From Paracoccaceae bacterium (GTDB taxonomy: Bacteria > Pseudomonadota > Alphaproteobacteria > Rhodobacterales > Rhodobacteraceae), in NCBI GenBank assembly GCA_024742705.1, contig JANSXZ010000006.1, forward strand, positions 142,939 through 206,938: 64,000 nt of DNA, given 5' to 3'. The notes below the pieces were generated by a model, which searched no databases, had not been told where the DNA came from, and was given only the letters and a program-made list of their open reading frames with translations. Shown here piece after piece: positions 1 to 9,170 of the stretch (position 1 is its first letter; each line of letters starts with the position of its first letter). The translations under genes were made by a program, and so were the position numbers.

Positions 1-530
1 TCGCGGCCATCACCAACGACATCTACACGCAGGAAGATGCCGAAGCGTTGATGCGGATGCAGGCGCTGCCGCAAGACCGCATCATGGGCGTTGAAACCGG
101 CGGTTGCCCGCACACCGCCATCCGCGAGGACGCCTCGATCAACCTTGCCGCGGTGGCGGCCATGCGCGACCGCCACCCCGATCTCGACCTGATCCTGATC
201 GAATCCGGCGGCGACAATCTTTCGGCCACCTTCAGCCCAGAATTGGCCGATATCACGCTTTATGTCATCGATGTAGCGGCAGGCGAGGAAATACCGCGCA
301 AGGGCGGCCCGGCCATCACCCGGTCGGATCTTCTGGTGATCAACAAGACCGATCTTGCGCCTCATGTTGGGGCCTCTCTCGAGGTCATGGACCGGGATGC
401 GCGCCGGATGCGCGCCGACCGCCCGTTCGAGTTTGTCGCGCTGAGATCCGGGGCCGGTGTGGACAGGATCGCGGCGCATATCCTGGCACTGGGCGGTCTG
501 ACCCGCCCGGCGCAGAGCGCCGCCGAATAG
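1..530 (+). CDS. ureG: Urease accessory protein UreG, C-terminal part (5' end outside window)
   Basis: This is the C-terminal part of UreG, the SIMIBI-class GTPase that delivers nickel to apo-urease with UreD, UreF and UreH. The frame is open from the window edge, reading [14 protein letters not shown], a UreG signature. It continues through the nickel-binding region around [16 protein letters not shown] (the conserved Cys-Pro-His) and the guanine-specificity NKTDL motif, and stops with TAG at 528-530. The P-loop lies upstream of the window. The rest of a urease operon is expected upstream. The next gene starts about 170 nt downstream and is functionally unrelated. Confidence 0.93.
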   Translation, partial: AAITNDIYTQEDAEALMRMQALPQDRIMGVETGGCPHTAIREDASINLAAVAAMRDRHPDLDLILIESGGDNLSATFSPELADITLYVIDVAAGEEIPRKGGPAITRSDLLVINKTDLAPHVGASLEVMDRDARRMRADRPFEFVALRSGAGVDRIAAHILALGGLTRPAQSAAE

Positions 531-700
531 CCATCCCGCCCGCCCCGCGTGCACAACGCGCAGGGCACCGCATGTCGGTGCCGGCACCGAATGGCGGGAC
601 CGAGATGAACGACGGATTTTTTCTGCGACCGGACACACCAGTCCGCAAGATCAGGACGAACACAAAGGCAAGACGTAAGGCGATGCGGGAGAAAACCGGA

Positions 701-2452
701 ATGAGCGAGGCCTTTTCCCTGCGTCTCGAAGACCTTGTGCGCCAGATCTACCCGGATCACAGCGCCGACATCCTGGCCAGCCAGATCGTCGAGGCGTTCT
801 GGCCCGAAGGTCGCGCGCGCCGCAAGCAAGGCCGGCGGCCGGGCAACAACTTCTGGTCGGAAAAAGACAGCCTGGTGATCACCTACGGCAACACGATCAA
901 GGACGGAAAACACAAACCTCTGGACCTGTTACACGATTTTCTGCACCGCAACCTGCGCGGCGTGGTGAACGGGGTGCACATCCTGCCGTTCTTTCCCTTC
1001 ACCTCCGACGATGGCTTCGCGGTCAGCGACTACCGCGCGGTCAACCCGGTGCTGGGCAGCTGGGCCGACATCGCGCGCATCGGCAACGAATTCAAGCTGA
1101 TGTCGGACCTGGTGCTGAATCACGTCAGCAGCCAGAGCACATGGTTCAACGCCTATCTTCAGGGGCATCAGCCCTATGACCGGTTCTTCTTCGAAGCCTC
1201 ACCCGATGACGATCTCAGCATGGTCGTGCGGCCGCGCACGCATCCTTTGCTGCGGCCCTCGGAAACCCATGCCGGCGAAAAGCACGTCTGGTGCACCTTC
1301 AGCCACGATCAGGTCGATCTGGATTTCCGCAACCCCGAGGTGCTGCTGGAATTCCTGCGCATCACGCGGCTGCACATCGACAACGGGGTGCGTATCCTGC
1401 GGCTGGATGCGGTGGCGTTCCTGTGGAAGGAAATCGGCACCCCCTGCATCCACCTGCCCCAGACCCACGCCATTGTAAGGCTTATGCGGCTGCTTTCGGA
1501 TTTTGCCCACGAACCGCTGATCCTGCTGACCGAAACCAATGTGCCCAACGCCGAGAACCTCAGCTATTTCGGCAATCGCAACGAGGCGCATGTGGTCTAC
1601 AACTTTTCGCTGCCACCGCTGTTGCTGCATGCGATGCTGTCGGGGTCGGCGCGTTATCTGAACCGCTGGCAGGCCACCATGCCGCCCGCGCAGCTGGGCT
1701 GCGCCTATCTGAATTTCTCGGCCAGCCACGACGGCATCGGCATGCGCCCGGCCGAAGGCATCCTGCCCGATGCCGAAAAGGACGCGATGATCGCCACGGT
1801 CCGCCGGTTCGGCGGCGAGGTTTCGATGCGGGCGCTGGGCGGCGGCAAGGAGAGCCCCTACGAATTGAACATCACCTTCTTCGAAGCGCTCCAGGGCACT
1901 TTGAAGGGGGCCGACGATCTGCACCTCGAACGGTTCATCACCTCGCAGACCATCGTCATGGCGCTGGAGGGGATTCCGGCCTTCTACATCCATTCCCTGC
2001 TGGCCACGCCGAACGATCACGCGCGGGTCGCCAAGACCGGCATGAAACGGGCGATCAACCGGCACCGCTGGGATTACCCCACGCTGCGGGCGTTGCTGGC
2101 CGATCCCGAAAGCGCTCAATCGCGGGTGCTGGGCGCATTGAAAGAGCGCATCCGGCTGCGCGGCAAGCAACCGGCGTTTCACCCCAATGCCACGCAGTTC
2201 ACCTTGCAGGTCGACGACCGCATCTTCGGCCTGTGGCGCCAGAGCCTGGAACGCGACCAGTCGATCTTTGCGCTGCACAACGTGTCGGACCAGACGGTCA
2301 CCGTGGATCCGCTGACCCTGAACATGATCGACGGCGAAACCTGGACCGACCTTCTGAGCGGCGAGCGCATCGATACAATGGGAACGCCGATCGTCTTCGC
2401 GCCCTATCAAAGCCGCTGGATCGGCAACCGGCGCGGATCCGGCCATGTTTAG
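701..2452 (+). CDS. GH13_18 sucrose-phosphorylase-like enzyme, probable glucosylglycerate phosphorylase
   Basis: This is a cytosolic alpha-glucan-type phosphorylase of glycoside hydrolase subfamily GH13_18, about 583 aa. Catalytic residues are visible: the nucleophile Asp in RLDAV (about residue 236), the acid/base Glu in LLTETN (about 278) and the transition-state Asp in SHDG (about 344). The family includes sucrose, sucrose-6-phosphate, glucosylglycerol and glucosylglycerate phosphorylases. The nearby glucosyl-3-phosphoglycerate synthase and phosphatase make glucosylglycerate the best substrate guess: glucosylglycerate plus Pi gives glucose-1-phosphate and glycerate. This specificity is inferred from context. 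The ATG at 701 has a GGGAG Shine-Dalgarno 8 nt upstream. In-frame ATGs at 605 and 683 are alternatives, but they add a basic, poorly conserved-looking extension. Confidence 0.85.
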   Translation: MSEAFSLRLEDLVRQIYPDHSADILASQIVEAFWPEGRARRKQGRRPGNNFWSEKDSLVITYGNTIKDGKHKPLDLLHDFLHRNLRGVVNGVHILPFFPFTSDDGFAVSDYRAVNPVLGSWADIARIGNEFKLMSDLVLNHVSSQSTWFNAYLQGHQPYDRFFFEASPDDDLSMVVRPRTHPLLRPSETHAGEKHVWCTFSHDQVDLDFRNPEVLLEFLRITRLHIDNGVRILRLDAVAFLWKEIGTPCIHLPQTHAIVRLMRLLSDFAHEPLILLTETNVPNAENLSYFGNRNEAHVVYNFSLPPLLLHAMLSGSARYLNRWQATMPPAQLGCAYLNFSASHDGIGMRPAEGILPDAEKDAMIATVRRFGGEVSMRALGGGKESPYELNITFFEALQGTLKGADDLHLERFITSQTIVMALEGIPAFYIHSLLATPNDHARVAKTGMKRAINRHRWDYPTLRALLADPESAQSRVLGALKERIRLRGKQPAFHPNATQFTLQVDDRIFGLWRQSLERDQSIFALHNVSDQTVTVDPLTLNMIDGETWTDLLSGERIDTMGTPIVFAPYQSRWIGNRRGSGHV

Positions 2453-2543
2453 ACAGATGGTTGCGGCCAGTCGCACGGCGCTTACCAAGTCTTAAGACCA
2501 AATAGGGGATGGTCACACCGGGATACCGAAACCGGCAGGCCAG

Positions 2544-4910
2544 ATGCATCACGAAGCCCTCTCCGAAGGTACGCTGCCCACGGCGCGGGCGGGACGCAGA
2601 TTGCTGTGGCGATATGTGCTGGCCCTGTCGATCATCGCCACGCTGGTCGGCGTGTCACATTTCGCTTCGCGCGCGGTGCTGGCCGCGCAGCGCGATGCCG
2701 GCGCCTATATCGACATCAGCGGCGCCCAGAGGATGCTCAGCCAGCGCATCCAGCACAAGATTGCGATGCTGGGCCAGGGCAACCGCTCGCGCCCCGAACT
2801 GCGCGCCCAACTGGCCTTTGCCATCGACCGTTTCGAACGGGCCCACCACGCGCTGACACGGGGCGGCGATCTGGGCCTGGAAGGGCGGCTGACCGATGCA
2901 CACCGCCAGTTGTACTTCGATCCGGCCCCGGACCTGCGGCTCGATGCGCTTTCGCTCGAATTCGCGGGTTTGGCGCGCGCGGTTCTGAATGCCGCCCCGC
3001 ACCACCGCGAAGCGGCGCTGCGGGCCTTCGGCGCCTTCGATGCCGAGGCGCTGTTGCGCAAGCTGAACACCTCGGTCACCATGTTTTCGCAGGCGGCCAC
3101 CACCTCGACCGATCAGGCGATGCTGGTCGCGCGGATCGGTTTTGCCCTCGCCATCCTGGCCATACTTCTGGAAATGATGTTCATTTTCATGCCGGCGCAC
3201 CGGTTGATCCGCTCCAGCATGTCGCAACTGGAACGTCAGAACGCGGCGCTGGCGCGGTCGGAAAGCCACGCCCGCGAAGAAAGCCGCGCGGCACAAGCGG
3301 CCCGGATCCGCGCCGAAGAGGCATCGGAAACCAAATCGCGGTTTCTCGCCAACATGAGCCATGAAATCCGCACCCCGATGAATGGAATCATCGGCATGGG
3401 CGAACTTCTGGCCGAAACCGATCTGACCCCGGACCAGAAGCTTTATGCCCAGACGATCGTGGATTCCGGCCAATCGCTTCTGGCGATCATCAATGACATT
3501 CTCGATTTCTCGAAAGTAGAAGCCGGGCGTATCGAACTGGTCACGGAACCCTACGATCTGCCGGCGCTGGTCTATGACGTCGGCGCGCTTCTGGCGGCCC
3601 GCGCGGCGGAAAAGAACCTTGAAATCTGCATCGACATCGCCCCCGATCTGCCCCGCTGGTATGACGGCGATGCAGGGCGGATCAGGCAGATCATGGTCAA
3701 TCTTGTGGGCAACGCGATCAAGTTCACGCCGCAGGGCCACGTCCTGATCCGGCTCAGGCGCGCACCGGGAAGCGATCCGCCACTGCTGGACATCGCGGTC
3801 ATAGACACCGGCATTGGCATCCCGGTGGAAAAACAGGCCAAGGTTTTCGTGGATTTCGAACAGGTCGACAACCGATCGAACCGCACCTTCACCGGCACCG
3901 GCCTGGGGCTGGCGATATCCCAGCGGCTGGCGCAGCTGATGGGCGGGCAGATCCTGTTGCGGTCGCAAACCGGGGTGGGGTCGGAATTCTCGCTGCGCCT
4001 GCCGTTCCAGCCCAGCGCGCAGATGATCTCGGATCAGGCCGATCCACCGGTGGACCTGCACAACCGACGGGCGCTGGTCGTCGACGATCTGGCCATGAAC
4101 CGGCGCATCCTGGAACACCGGTTCCGCGGCTGGGGAATCGCCGTCACGTCGGTGGAGGGCGCCGAATCCGCCCGCGATGCGATCCGCGCGGCGCAGGCCG
4201 CAGGCCGGCCCTTCGATTTCGGCGTCTTCGATTGCCAGATGCCCGGCACCGACGGCATCGACCTGTTCAAGATGCTGTGCAACGATCCGGTTTGGCAGGA
4301 GTTTCCGGTGTTCCTGCTGTCGTCGGTGGATCACCGCGCCAGCAACGCCCATTTGATCGAACTGGGGCTTGCCGCGGTGTTTCTGAAACCGGTGCGCACA
4401 GAATTGCTGTCACAGGCCATCGCCCGCGCGCTGGGTGCGCAGGCGTTGCCACCGGCGCCCCGCCGCGCGGCCGGCGCCGACGCGCCCCCACGGTTTGCCG
4501 GCAAACGCCTTCTGGTCGTCGATGACAACCGCACGAACCTTCTGGTGGCAAGCCACATGCTCAAATCCACCGGTGCGGATCTGGTGCTGTTGAAGGACGG
4601 GCAGGAAGCTGTCGATGCGGCGCGTGCCGCACCCGCCGACCTGATCCTGATGGACGTGTCGATGCCGGTGATGGACGGGCTTACGGCAACGCGCGAAATC
4701 CGCGCCCACGAGGCCGCGCAGGGACTGCCCCCATGCCAGATCATCGCGCTGACAGCCAATGCCATGAAGGCCGACATGGAGGAATGCCTGGCCGCGGGCA
4801 TGGACGGGTATCTTTCCAAGCCGCTGTCGAAAACCGAAATGATCCGATGTCTCGACGCGCATATCGGCGCGGCGCCACCGCAGCCGGATCAGGTGGTCGC
4901 CACCGGCTGA
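2544..4910 (+). CDS. Hybrid sensor histidine kinase with PilJ/NarX-like sensor and two receiver domains
   Basis: This is a 788 aa membrane-bound hybrid histidine kinase. TM1 is at about residues 21-46. A periplasmic four-helix sensor of the PilJ/NarX-like type follows ([11 protein letters not shown] at about 60-70), then TM2 at about 196-218 and a coiled linker. The HisKA box [10 protein letters not shown] carries the phospho-acceptor His at about 273. An HATPase domain ([15 protein letters not shown]) precedes two receiver domains: the first has FDCQMPG and the second has LLVVDDN with [11 protein letters not shown]. No HPt domain or partner regulator is adjacent. The 3' end overlaps the convergent gpgS gene by 22 nt. 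Its position between the glucosylglycerate phosphorylase and synthase genes suggests, without proof, a role in osmolyte or nutrient control. Confidence 0.9.
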   Translation: MHHEALSEGTLPTARAGRRLLWRYVLALSIIATLVGVSHFASRAVLAAQRDAGAYIDISGAQRMLSQRIQHKIAMLGQGNRSRPELRAQLAFAIDRFERAHHALTRGGDLGLEGRLTDAHRQLYFDPAPDLRLDALSLEFAGLARAVLNAAPHHREAALRAFGAFDAEALLRKLNTSVTMFSQAATTSTDQAMLVARIGFALAILAILLEMMFIFMPAHRLIRSSMSQLERQNAALARSESHAREESRAAQAARIRAEEASETKSRFLANMSHEIRTPMNGIIGMGELLAETDLTPDQKLYAQTIVDSGQSLLAIINDILDFSKVEAGRIELVTEPYDLPALVYDVGALLAARAAEKNLEICIDIAPDLPRWYDGDAGRIRQIMVNLVGNAIKFTPQGHVLIRLRRAPGSDPPLLDIAVIDTGIGIPVEKQAKVFVDFEQVDNRSNRTFTGTGLGLAISQRLAQLMGGQILLRSQTGVGSEFSLRLPFQPSAQMISDQADPPVDLHNRRALVVDDLAMNRRILEHRFRGWGIAVTSVEGAESARDAIRAAQAAGRPFDFGVFDCQMPGTDGIDLFKMLCNDPVWQEFPVFLLSSVDHRASNAHLIELGLAAVFLKPVRTELLSQAIARALGAQALPPAPRRAAGADAPPRFAGKRLLVVDDNRTNLLVASHMLKSTGADLVLLKDGQEAVDAARAAPADLILMDVSMPVMDGLTATREIRAHEAAQGLPPCQIIALTANAMKADMEECLAAGMDGYLSKPLSKTEMIRCLDAHIGAAPPQPDQVVATG

Positions 4911-6133
4911 AACTGCCCAAGGTCGTCATAATCGGCGGCGACGGCCATCAACATGTCCCGCATCAGGTCCGGATCGGCGGCGTGCACCCTGCTCCACGTC
5001 GAAATGAACGGCGTCTCGGATGGGTTCTCGAGAAACACCTGCCCCGCCCGCATGATGTTGTTGGCAAAAAGCTCGATCGATTGCTCTTCGCGGTGCCGGT
5101 CGATTGACAGCCCGTTCATCGCCGCATCGTTGTAATAGCTTTCAAGCAGGTCCAGGGCGGACCGGTAATAAGTCGCTTTCAGCGTTCGAAAGATATGCGT
5201 GGTAAAGACGGTGCCATCGGCGGCAAGTTTGCGAAAAACCGCCTTGCAGATATCCGTCGACATCCGGTTCAGCCCTTCGTTGCCGTCTTCGGCGCTGAGA
5301 TCCTGATGCTTGTGATCGTAGTTGTCGGCGATCTCGACCTGACAGACCGATTTCGGCGCCAGATTGCGCCAGGCTTCCGACAGCACACCGATCTCGAGGC
5401 CCCAGTCCGACGGAATCCGCAGGTCTGGCAACATCGTCGTGCGCATCGCGAATTCGCCCGACAACGGATACCGGAAGCTGCGCAGGTAATCGATGTAGTC
5501 GCGATCGCCGATCACCTTTTTCAGGGCAATCAAAAGCGGGCTGACCAACAGCCGCGTGACCCGGCCGTTCATCTTGCCGCCACCGATACGCGGATAATAT
5601 CCCTTTGCCAGTTGATAGGGGAAATTCGGGTTGGCCACCGGGTAGATCAGCCGCGCCAGCATATCGCGGTGGTAGGTGGTGATGTCGCAATCATGGATCG
5701 CCACAACGGCGCTGTCCTTGCAGGCCATCAGGTATCCAAGCGACGACCACACGTTCTTGCCCTTGCCCGGCTCGGCCGGACTCAACCCCATATCGGCCAG
5801 CCGCGCCATGATCGCCTGCTGGCGCGGGCTGTCGTTCCAGATCACCACGTGATCCTGGGGCAGACGGCTGAAGTATTCGACGGCATGGCGGTACTGTGCC
5901 TGATCGGCCCGGTCCAGGCCGATGATGATCCGGTGCAGATAGGTGACCTGGCTCAGTTCGTCGACGATCCCCGACAGGGCCGCGCCCTCGAGTTCGGAAA
6001 ACAGCGATGGCAGGATAAGCGTCATTTTCCGGCTTTGCGAAAACACGTTCAGCTCGCGCACCAATGCTTCGGCGCCTCCCGGTCGCAGCTTGTGCAGCGT
6101 TGCGATGTTTCCGTTCTGTTGAAAATCGGCCAT
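4889..6133 (-). CDS. gpgS: Glucosyl-3-phosphoglycerate synthase (GT81-type glycosyltransferase)
   Basis: This cytosolic glycosyltransferase is predicted to join an NDP-glucose to D-3-phosphoglycerate, giving glucosyl-3-phosphoglycerate, the first step of glucosylglycerate synthesis. The 414 aa length fits the family. The metal/nucleotide-sugar motif is visible as [12 protein letters not shown] (D148-C-D150). [20 protein letters not shown] is typical of the GpgS/MpgS-like group. The gene lies 14 nt downstream of gpgP in the same orientation, so synthase and phosphatase form an operon. The substrate could in principle be GDP-mannose, as in mannosylglycerate synthesis. The nearby GH13_18 phosphorylase favours glucose. 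Confidence 0.88.
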   Translation of the reverse strand: MADFQQNGNIATLHKLRPGGAEALVRELNVFSQSRKMTLILPSLFSELEGAALSGIVDELSQVTYLHRIIIGLDRADQAQYRHAVEYFSRLPQDHVVIWNDSPRQQAIMARLADMGLSPAEPGKGKNVWSSLGYLMACKDSAVVAIHDCDITTYHRDMLARLIYPVANPNFPYQLAKGYYPRIGGGKMNGRVTRLLVSPLLIALKKVIGDRDYIDYLRSFRYPLSGEFAMRTTMLPDLRIPSDWGLEIGVLSEAWRNLAPKSVCQVEIADNYDHKHQDLSAEDGNEGLNRMSTDICKAVFRKLAADGTVFTTHIFRTLKATYYRSALDLLESYYNDAAMNGLSIDRHREEQSIELFANNIMRAGQVFLENPSETPFISTWSRVHAADPDLMRDMLMAVAADYDDLGQFQPVATT

Positions 6134-6147
6134 GACGGGGCCTCCCT

Positions 6148-6918
6148 TTATCTATAGCCCAGTTCGGTCAGCAAGGGCCCCAGCATGTCGGCCCAGCCCT
6201 GCGGGCCGGATGCCCGGCTGCGGCGGATCTTGCCCGCGGTTTCGCCATGCAGCACCGGCAGAGCCGGCGCATCGGGGTTGCGCACGATCAGGCCATAATC
6301 GGCCTGCTCCAACATTTCGATATCGTTCGGGGCATCGCCCAGCGCGACCGTCAGCGCGGCGTCGTGGCGCCCGGCGATCTGGGCCATCCGGTCGGCTTTG
6401 GTCGCGCCGAAGCCCAGCGTCAGAAAACGCCCCCCGCGCCGGGCCGACACGCCCAGCCCGGCCAATGCCGCAATGAAGCCCGGCTCGGATCCGGGCGGGC
6501 CGTGCCACAGCCCGGGTTCCGAGAACGCGCGCATCGCCGCAAGCGCTGCTTCGTCCCGGCGCAGCCCGGTGACCTCGGCGACCCGCGCAACCGACATGTC
6601 ACCGAAACCTTCGAAGTGCGCGCGCCCCGCCGCATGGTCCAGCAAGCTGCGCAGCCGATACCATTCCGTGCGCGCCGGCGGGGTCTGGCCCTCCACCACG
6701 CCGGCCCCGTTCTCGCAGATCAGCGGCGTGCTGGCAAAACCCAGTTTGTCGCGCAGCGGGATCATCTCGGGCGCGGTCTTGGAACTGGCCAGCACCAGGG
6801 GCACCCCCAGCCGCCGCAACCGTGCCAGAACAGGTTCGGCAGCGTCATGGGAATATGTATGGTGATCCAGCAGCGTGCCGTCCAGGTCCGTAAACACAAC
6901 CAACGCCCTGTGCGACAC
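6148..6918 (-). CDS. gpgP: HAD-IIB phosphatase, probable glucosyl-3-phosphoglycerate phosphatase
   Basis: This is an HAD superfamily IIB phosphatase of the mannosyl-3-phosphoglycerate phosphatase type, about 256 aa. It is predicted to dephosphorylate glucosyl-3-phosphoglycerate to glucosylglycerate. The nucleophile motif is FTDLDGTLL, motif II falls in LVLASSKTAPE, and the late acidic motif is VALGDAPNDIEML. I chose the GTG at 6916-6918 because a good GGAAAGG Shine-Dalgarno lies about 9 nt upstream and the HAD motif starts 9 residues in. The frame extends to an ATG at 6993, which would add 25 residues with no family resemblance. It is transcribed just before gpgS. Confidence 0.87.
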   Translation of the reverse strand: MSHRALVVFTDLDGTLLDHHTYSHDAAEPVLARLRRLGVPLVLASSKTAPEMIPLRDKLGFASTPLICENGAGVVEGQTPPARTEWYRLRSLLDHAAGRAHFEGFGDMSVARVAEVTGLRRDEAALAAMRAFSEPGLWHGPPGSEPGFIAALAGLGVSARRGGRFLTLGFGATKADRMAQIAGRHDAALTVALGDAPNDIEMLEQADYGLIVRNPDAPALPVLHGETAGKIRRSRASGPQGWADMLGPLLTELGYR

Positions 6919-7005
6919 CGCCTGTGACCTTTCCTTGCCTTGCCGGTTCACCTTGTCAGAAACCGCAGCCCTGCCCAAGCCTTTCCATGGCATCGCTGCA
7001 CATTT

Positions 7006-8004
7006 CTAAGGCGACCGCTGAAATTCCGGGCGCGCCACCATCCGCTCGGCCATGTCCAGCATACGCGCCGAGAACCCCCATTCGTTGTCGTACCACCCGA
7101 AAACCCGGATCTGCCCGCCCGTTGCCACCATGCATTCGGGCAAAGCCAGCACAATCGATTCCGGCCGCGCGCGCATGTCGGTGGATACGTTGGGCTGCGC
7201 CGTCCACCCCATCACCGCCGATGCGTCGGCCATGTCGCGCAGCGCCGTGCCGAGCGGCCCGTCGGGCGGGGTTTCGCATTGCACCACCAGATCGACAGCC
7301 GACACGCTGGCAACCGGCACCCGCACCGCGGCACCGGTCACGCGGCCTGAAAGATGCGGCAGAACCACGTCGATCTGATGCGCGGCGCTGGTGGTCGTGG
7401 GCACCATCGACAAGGCCCCCGCGCGGCTGCGCGCCAGATCGTCGCGCGGCGCGTCGATCATCGGCTGGCTGCCGGTGTAGCAATGAATGGTGGTCATATG
7501 CGCGCGCAACACCCCGAACCGCAGGTCCAGCGCCTTCAACAACGGCGCCAGCGCATTGGTCGTGCAGGAGGCGTTCGAAACGATCCGCGCCGCGCCAAGG
7601 CTGGCCTCGTTGGCGCCCAGAACCACGGTCGCATCGGCCACGCCGGACGGGCCCGATATCAGAACCTGCCGCGCGCCGGCCTCGATCGGACGGCTGGCAA
7701 ATGCGCGCGATTGCGCCTTTCCGGTGCAATCCAGAAACACATCCGCGCCGCTCAGGTCGATCTCGCGCACGTCGCCGGTACGCGCGAACGGAAGACGGCG
7801 GCCCATCACGACCATCGCGTCACCCTCAACCGTGACAGGCTGCGGAAAAGGCCCGAAAACCGAATCGAACTGCAACAGGTAAGCGCAGGTTTCAATCGGC
7901 GCGATATCATTCAGACCAAGTATCTCGATATCCGGCCGCTGCAACAGGATCTGCCGCAAAACCGTCCGCCCGATCCGGCCCAATCCGCCAATCGCAACCC
8001 GCAT
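7006..8004 (-). CDS. gap: Type I glyceraldehyde-3-phosphate dehydrogenase, divergent
   Basis: This enzyme catalyses reversible phosphorylating oxidation of glyceraldehyde-3-phosphate to 1,3-bisphosphoglycerate. The 332 aa protein has an N-terminal Rossmann motif (GGLGRIGR) with Asn-Asp after strand beta-2, suggesting NAD. The active-site Cys is in SNASCTTN (C147), with the partner His in TTIHCYTGSQ (H174), and WYDNEWGF is near the C-terminus. Several usually invariant stretches differ; VLGANEASL, for example, replaces the common VYGVNH type. This is therefore probably a secondary paralogue rather than the main glycolytic gene. The ATG at 8004 has a GAGGGG ribosome-binding site. It sits between bhcD and gpgP on the same strand and may feed 3-phosphoglycerate chemistry to gpgS. 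Confidence 0.85.
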   Translation of the reverse strand: MRVAIGGLGRIGRTVLRQILLQRPDIEILGLNDIAPIETCAYLLQFDSVFGPFPQPVTVEGDAMVVMGRRLPFARTGDVREIDLSGADVFLDCTGKAQSRAFASRPIEAGARQVLISGPSGVADATVVLGANEASLGAARIVSNASCTTNALAPLLKALDLRFGVLRAHMTTIHCYTGSQPMIDAPRDDLARSRAGALSMVPTTTSAAHQIDVVLPHLSGRVTGAAVRVPVASVSAVDLVVQCETPPDGPLGTALRDMADASAVMGWTAQPNVSTDMRARPESIVLALPECMVATGGQIRVFGWYDNEWGFSARMLDMAERMVARPEFQRSP

Positions 8005-8088
8005 GATCGCCCCCTCGATGTCTGCGCGCACGCGGCTCCGCCGCCGCACCGCCTATCGCTAGGCCAGCGCGGCGGCAGAGACCAGAGA

Positions 8089-8102
8089 GTTATGCGAATT
8101 GT
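8089..8102. repeat. 14-bp direct repeat, left copy, flanking the bhc cluster
   Basis: GTTATGCGAATTGT occurs here, just beyond the bhcD stop codon, and again identically and in the same orientation at 13637-13650, beyond the bhcR stop codon. The two copies bracket the bhc cluster. Meaning unknown. Confidence 0.5.
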
Positions 8103-8108
8103 GATCGC

Positions 8109-9074
8109 TCAGAAGTCGACGGAAACCGCCACGCCCTGCGCGATGGCCCGTTCGACGACCGCCGCCGCCACGGCGAGATCCTGCAACCCCACACCGGTGC
8201 CATCGAACAGCGTCACCTCCTGCGCATCGGTCCGCCCGGGATGAACGCCGTTGATCACATCGCCGATCACATGAATGTCCGTCGGTTGCTTCAGCCCGGC
8301 TGCAACCGCGTGCTGCGCTTCGCCGATGCTGACCGATTGCGCCACCTCGTCGGTAAACACCGTGGCCCGCGCAACCAGAGCGGCATCCATCTCCTGCTTG
8401 CCCTTGGTATCGGTGCCCATACAGGCCAGATGGGTGCCGGGCCGCACCTGCGCATCGGCCAGAATAGCATCGAAAGACGAGGTGATCGAAACGATCACAT
8501 CCGCCTCCGCGCCCAATCGGTCCAGATCCACCGCCTCGAATGGCAGGCCCAGTTCGTCCGCCGTCTGCGCCAGCCGCGACAGCATCTCGGGATGCAGGTT
8601 CCACCCGATCACTTTCTCGAAGGCCCGTTGCGTCACCGCGGCGCGCATCTGGAACGCCGATTGATGGCCGGCGCCGATCATCCCCAGAACCCGCGCATCC
8701 GGTCGGGCCAAATGCTTGATCGAAACCGCCGAGGCCGCCGCCGTCCGCAGAGCGGTCAGCAGGTTGCCGCCAACGATCGCGCGGCACTGGCCGGTGTCGG
8801 CATCGAACAGAAACACGGTCGACTGGTGATTGGTCAGCCCCTTGTCGGCGTTTCCGGGCCAATATCCACCCGACTTCAGCCCCAGGTGCAGCCCCGCCCG
8901 GTCGAACCCTGACTTGAACCCATAGAGAGCGTCCGCATGTCCGATCGCCTCGCGGATGACCGGAAAGTTATACGCATCGCCACGCGCCATCGCGGCGAAT
9001 GTCGCCTCCACCGCATCGAAAGACGCCTCCGCGGTGATCAATCCGCTCACCGCCGCCTCAGGTACAATCCACAT
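8109..9074 (-). CDS. bhcD: Iminosuccinate reductase (ornithine cyclodeaminase/mu-crystallin family)
   Basis: BhcD closes the beta-hydroxyaspartate cycle. It reduces iminosuccinate, formed by BhcB, to L-aspartate with NAD(P)H, and so regenerates the amino donor. The 321 aa protein belongs to the ornithine cyclodeaminase/mu-crystallin family, with GLKSGGYWP near residue 66 and the dinucleotide motif GMIGAGHQS near 150. The family alone would not give this function. The assignment depends on its place next to BhcC, BhcB, BhcA and an IclR regulator, the arrangement established in Paracoccus denitrificans. A 96 nt gap holding a copy of the intergenic repeat separates it from bhcC. Confidence 0.9.
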   Translation of the reverse strand: MWIVPEAAVSGLITAEASFDAVEATFAAMARGDAYNFPVIREAIGHADALYGFKSGFDRAGLHLGLKSGGYWPGNADKGLTNHQSTVFLFDADTGQCRAIVGGNLLTALRTAAASAVSIKHLARPDARVLGMIGAGHQSAFQMRAAVTQRAFEKVIGWNLHPEMLSRLAQTADELGLPFEAVDLDRLGAEADVIVSITSSFDAILADAQVRPGTHLACMGTDTKGKQEMDAALVARATVFTDEVAQSVSIGEAQHAVAAGLKQPTDIHVIGDVINGVHPGRTDAQEVTLFDGTGVGLQDLAVAAAVVERAIAQGVAVSVDF

Positions 9075-9119
9075 CGCTCGCTTCCTTTTGTCCCGACCAG
9101 GGGCAGCAAACCGCCCCCG

Positions 9120-9153
9120 GCTTCATCTTGCCCGGCAAACTCCCGCCGGAGGC
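9120..9153 (+). repeat. Copy 1 of an interspersed intergenic repeat
   Basis: CTTCATCTTGCCCGGC, then a two-base step, then CTCCCGCCGGAGGC, in the gap between bhcC and bhcD. It matches copies at 13586, 30022, 38612 and 55047. A short GGGGC/GCCCC hairpin at 9100-9117 lies next to it. Confidence 0.75.
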
Positions 9154-9170
9154 ACCGCGCATCGCGCGGT

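Noticed and set aside
1199..2488. 429-codon minus-strand ORF opposite the GH13_18 gene
   Set aside because: It is antisense to a gene with all catalytic motifs, and its His/Arg/Gln-rich composition is typical of a shadow frame in GC-rich DNA.
2489..2498. 10-bp palindrome GTCTTAAGAC between the phosphorylase and kinase genes
   Set aside because: It is too short to distinguish from chance and has no supporting flanking symmetry or promoter match.
2655..4352. 565-codon minus-strand ORF opposite the hybrid kinase
   Set aside because: Same reason: the opposite strand encodes an intact HisKA/HATPase/receiver protein, and this frame shows no domain.
8109..9074. Calling this gene ornithine cyclodeaminase
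   Set aside because: The family fits, but the bhc context gives a better-supported role as iminosuccinate reductase.
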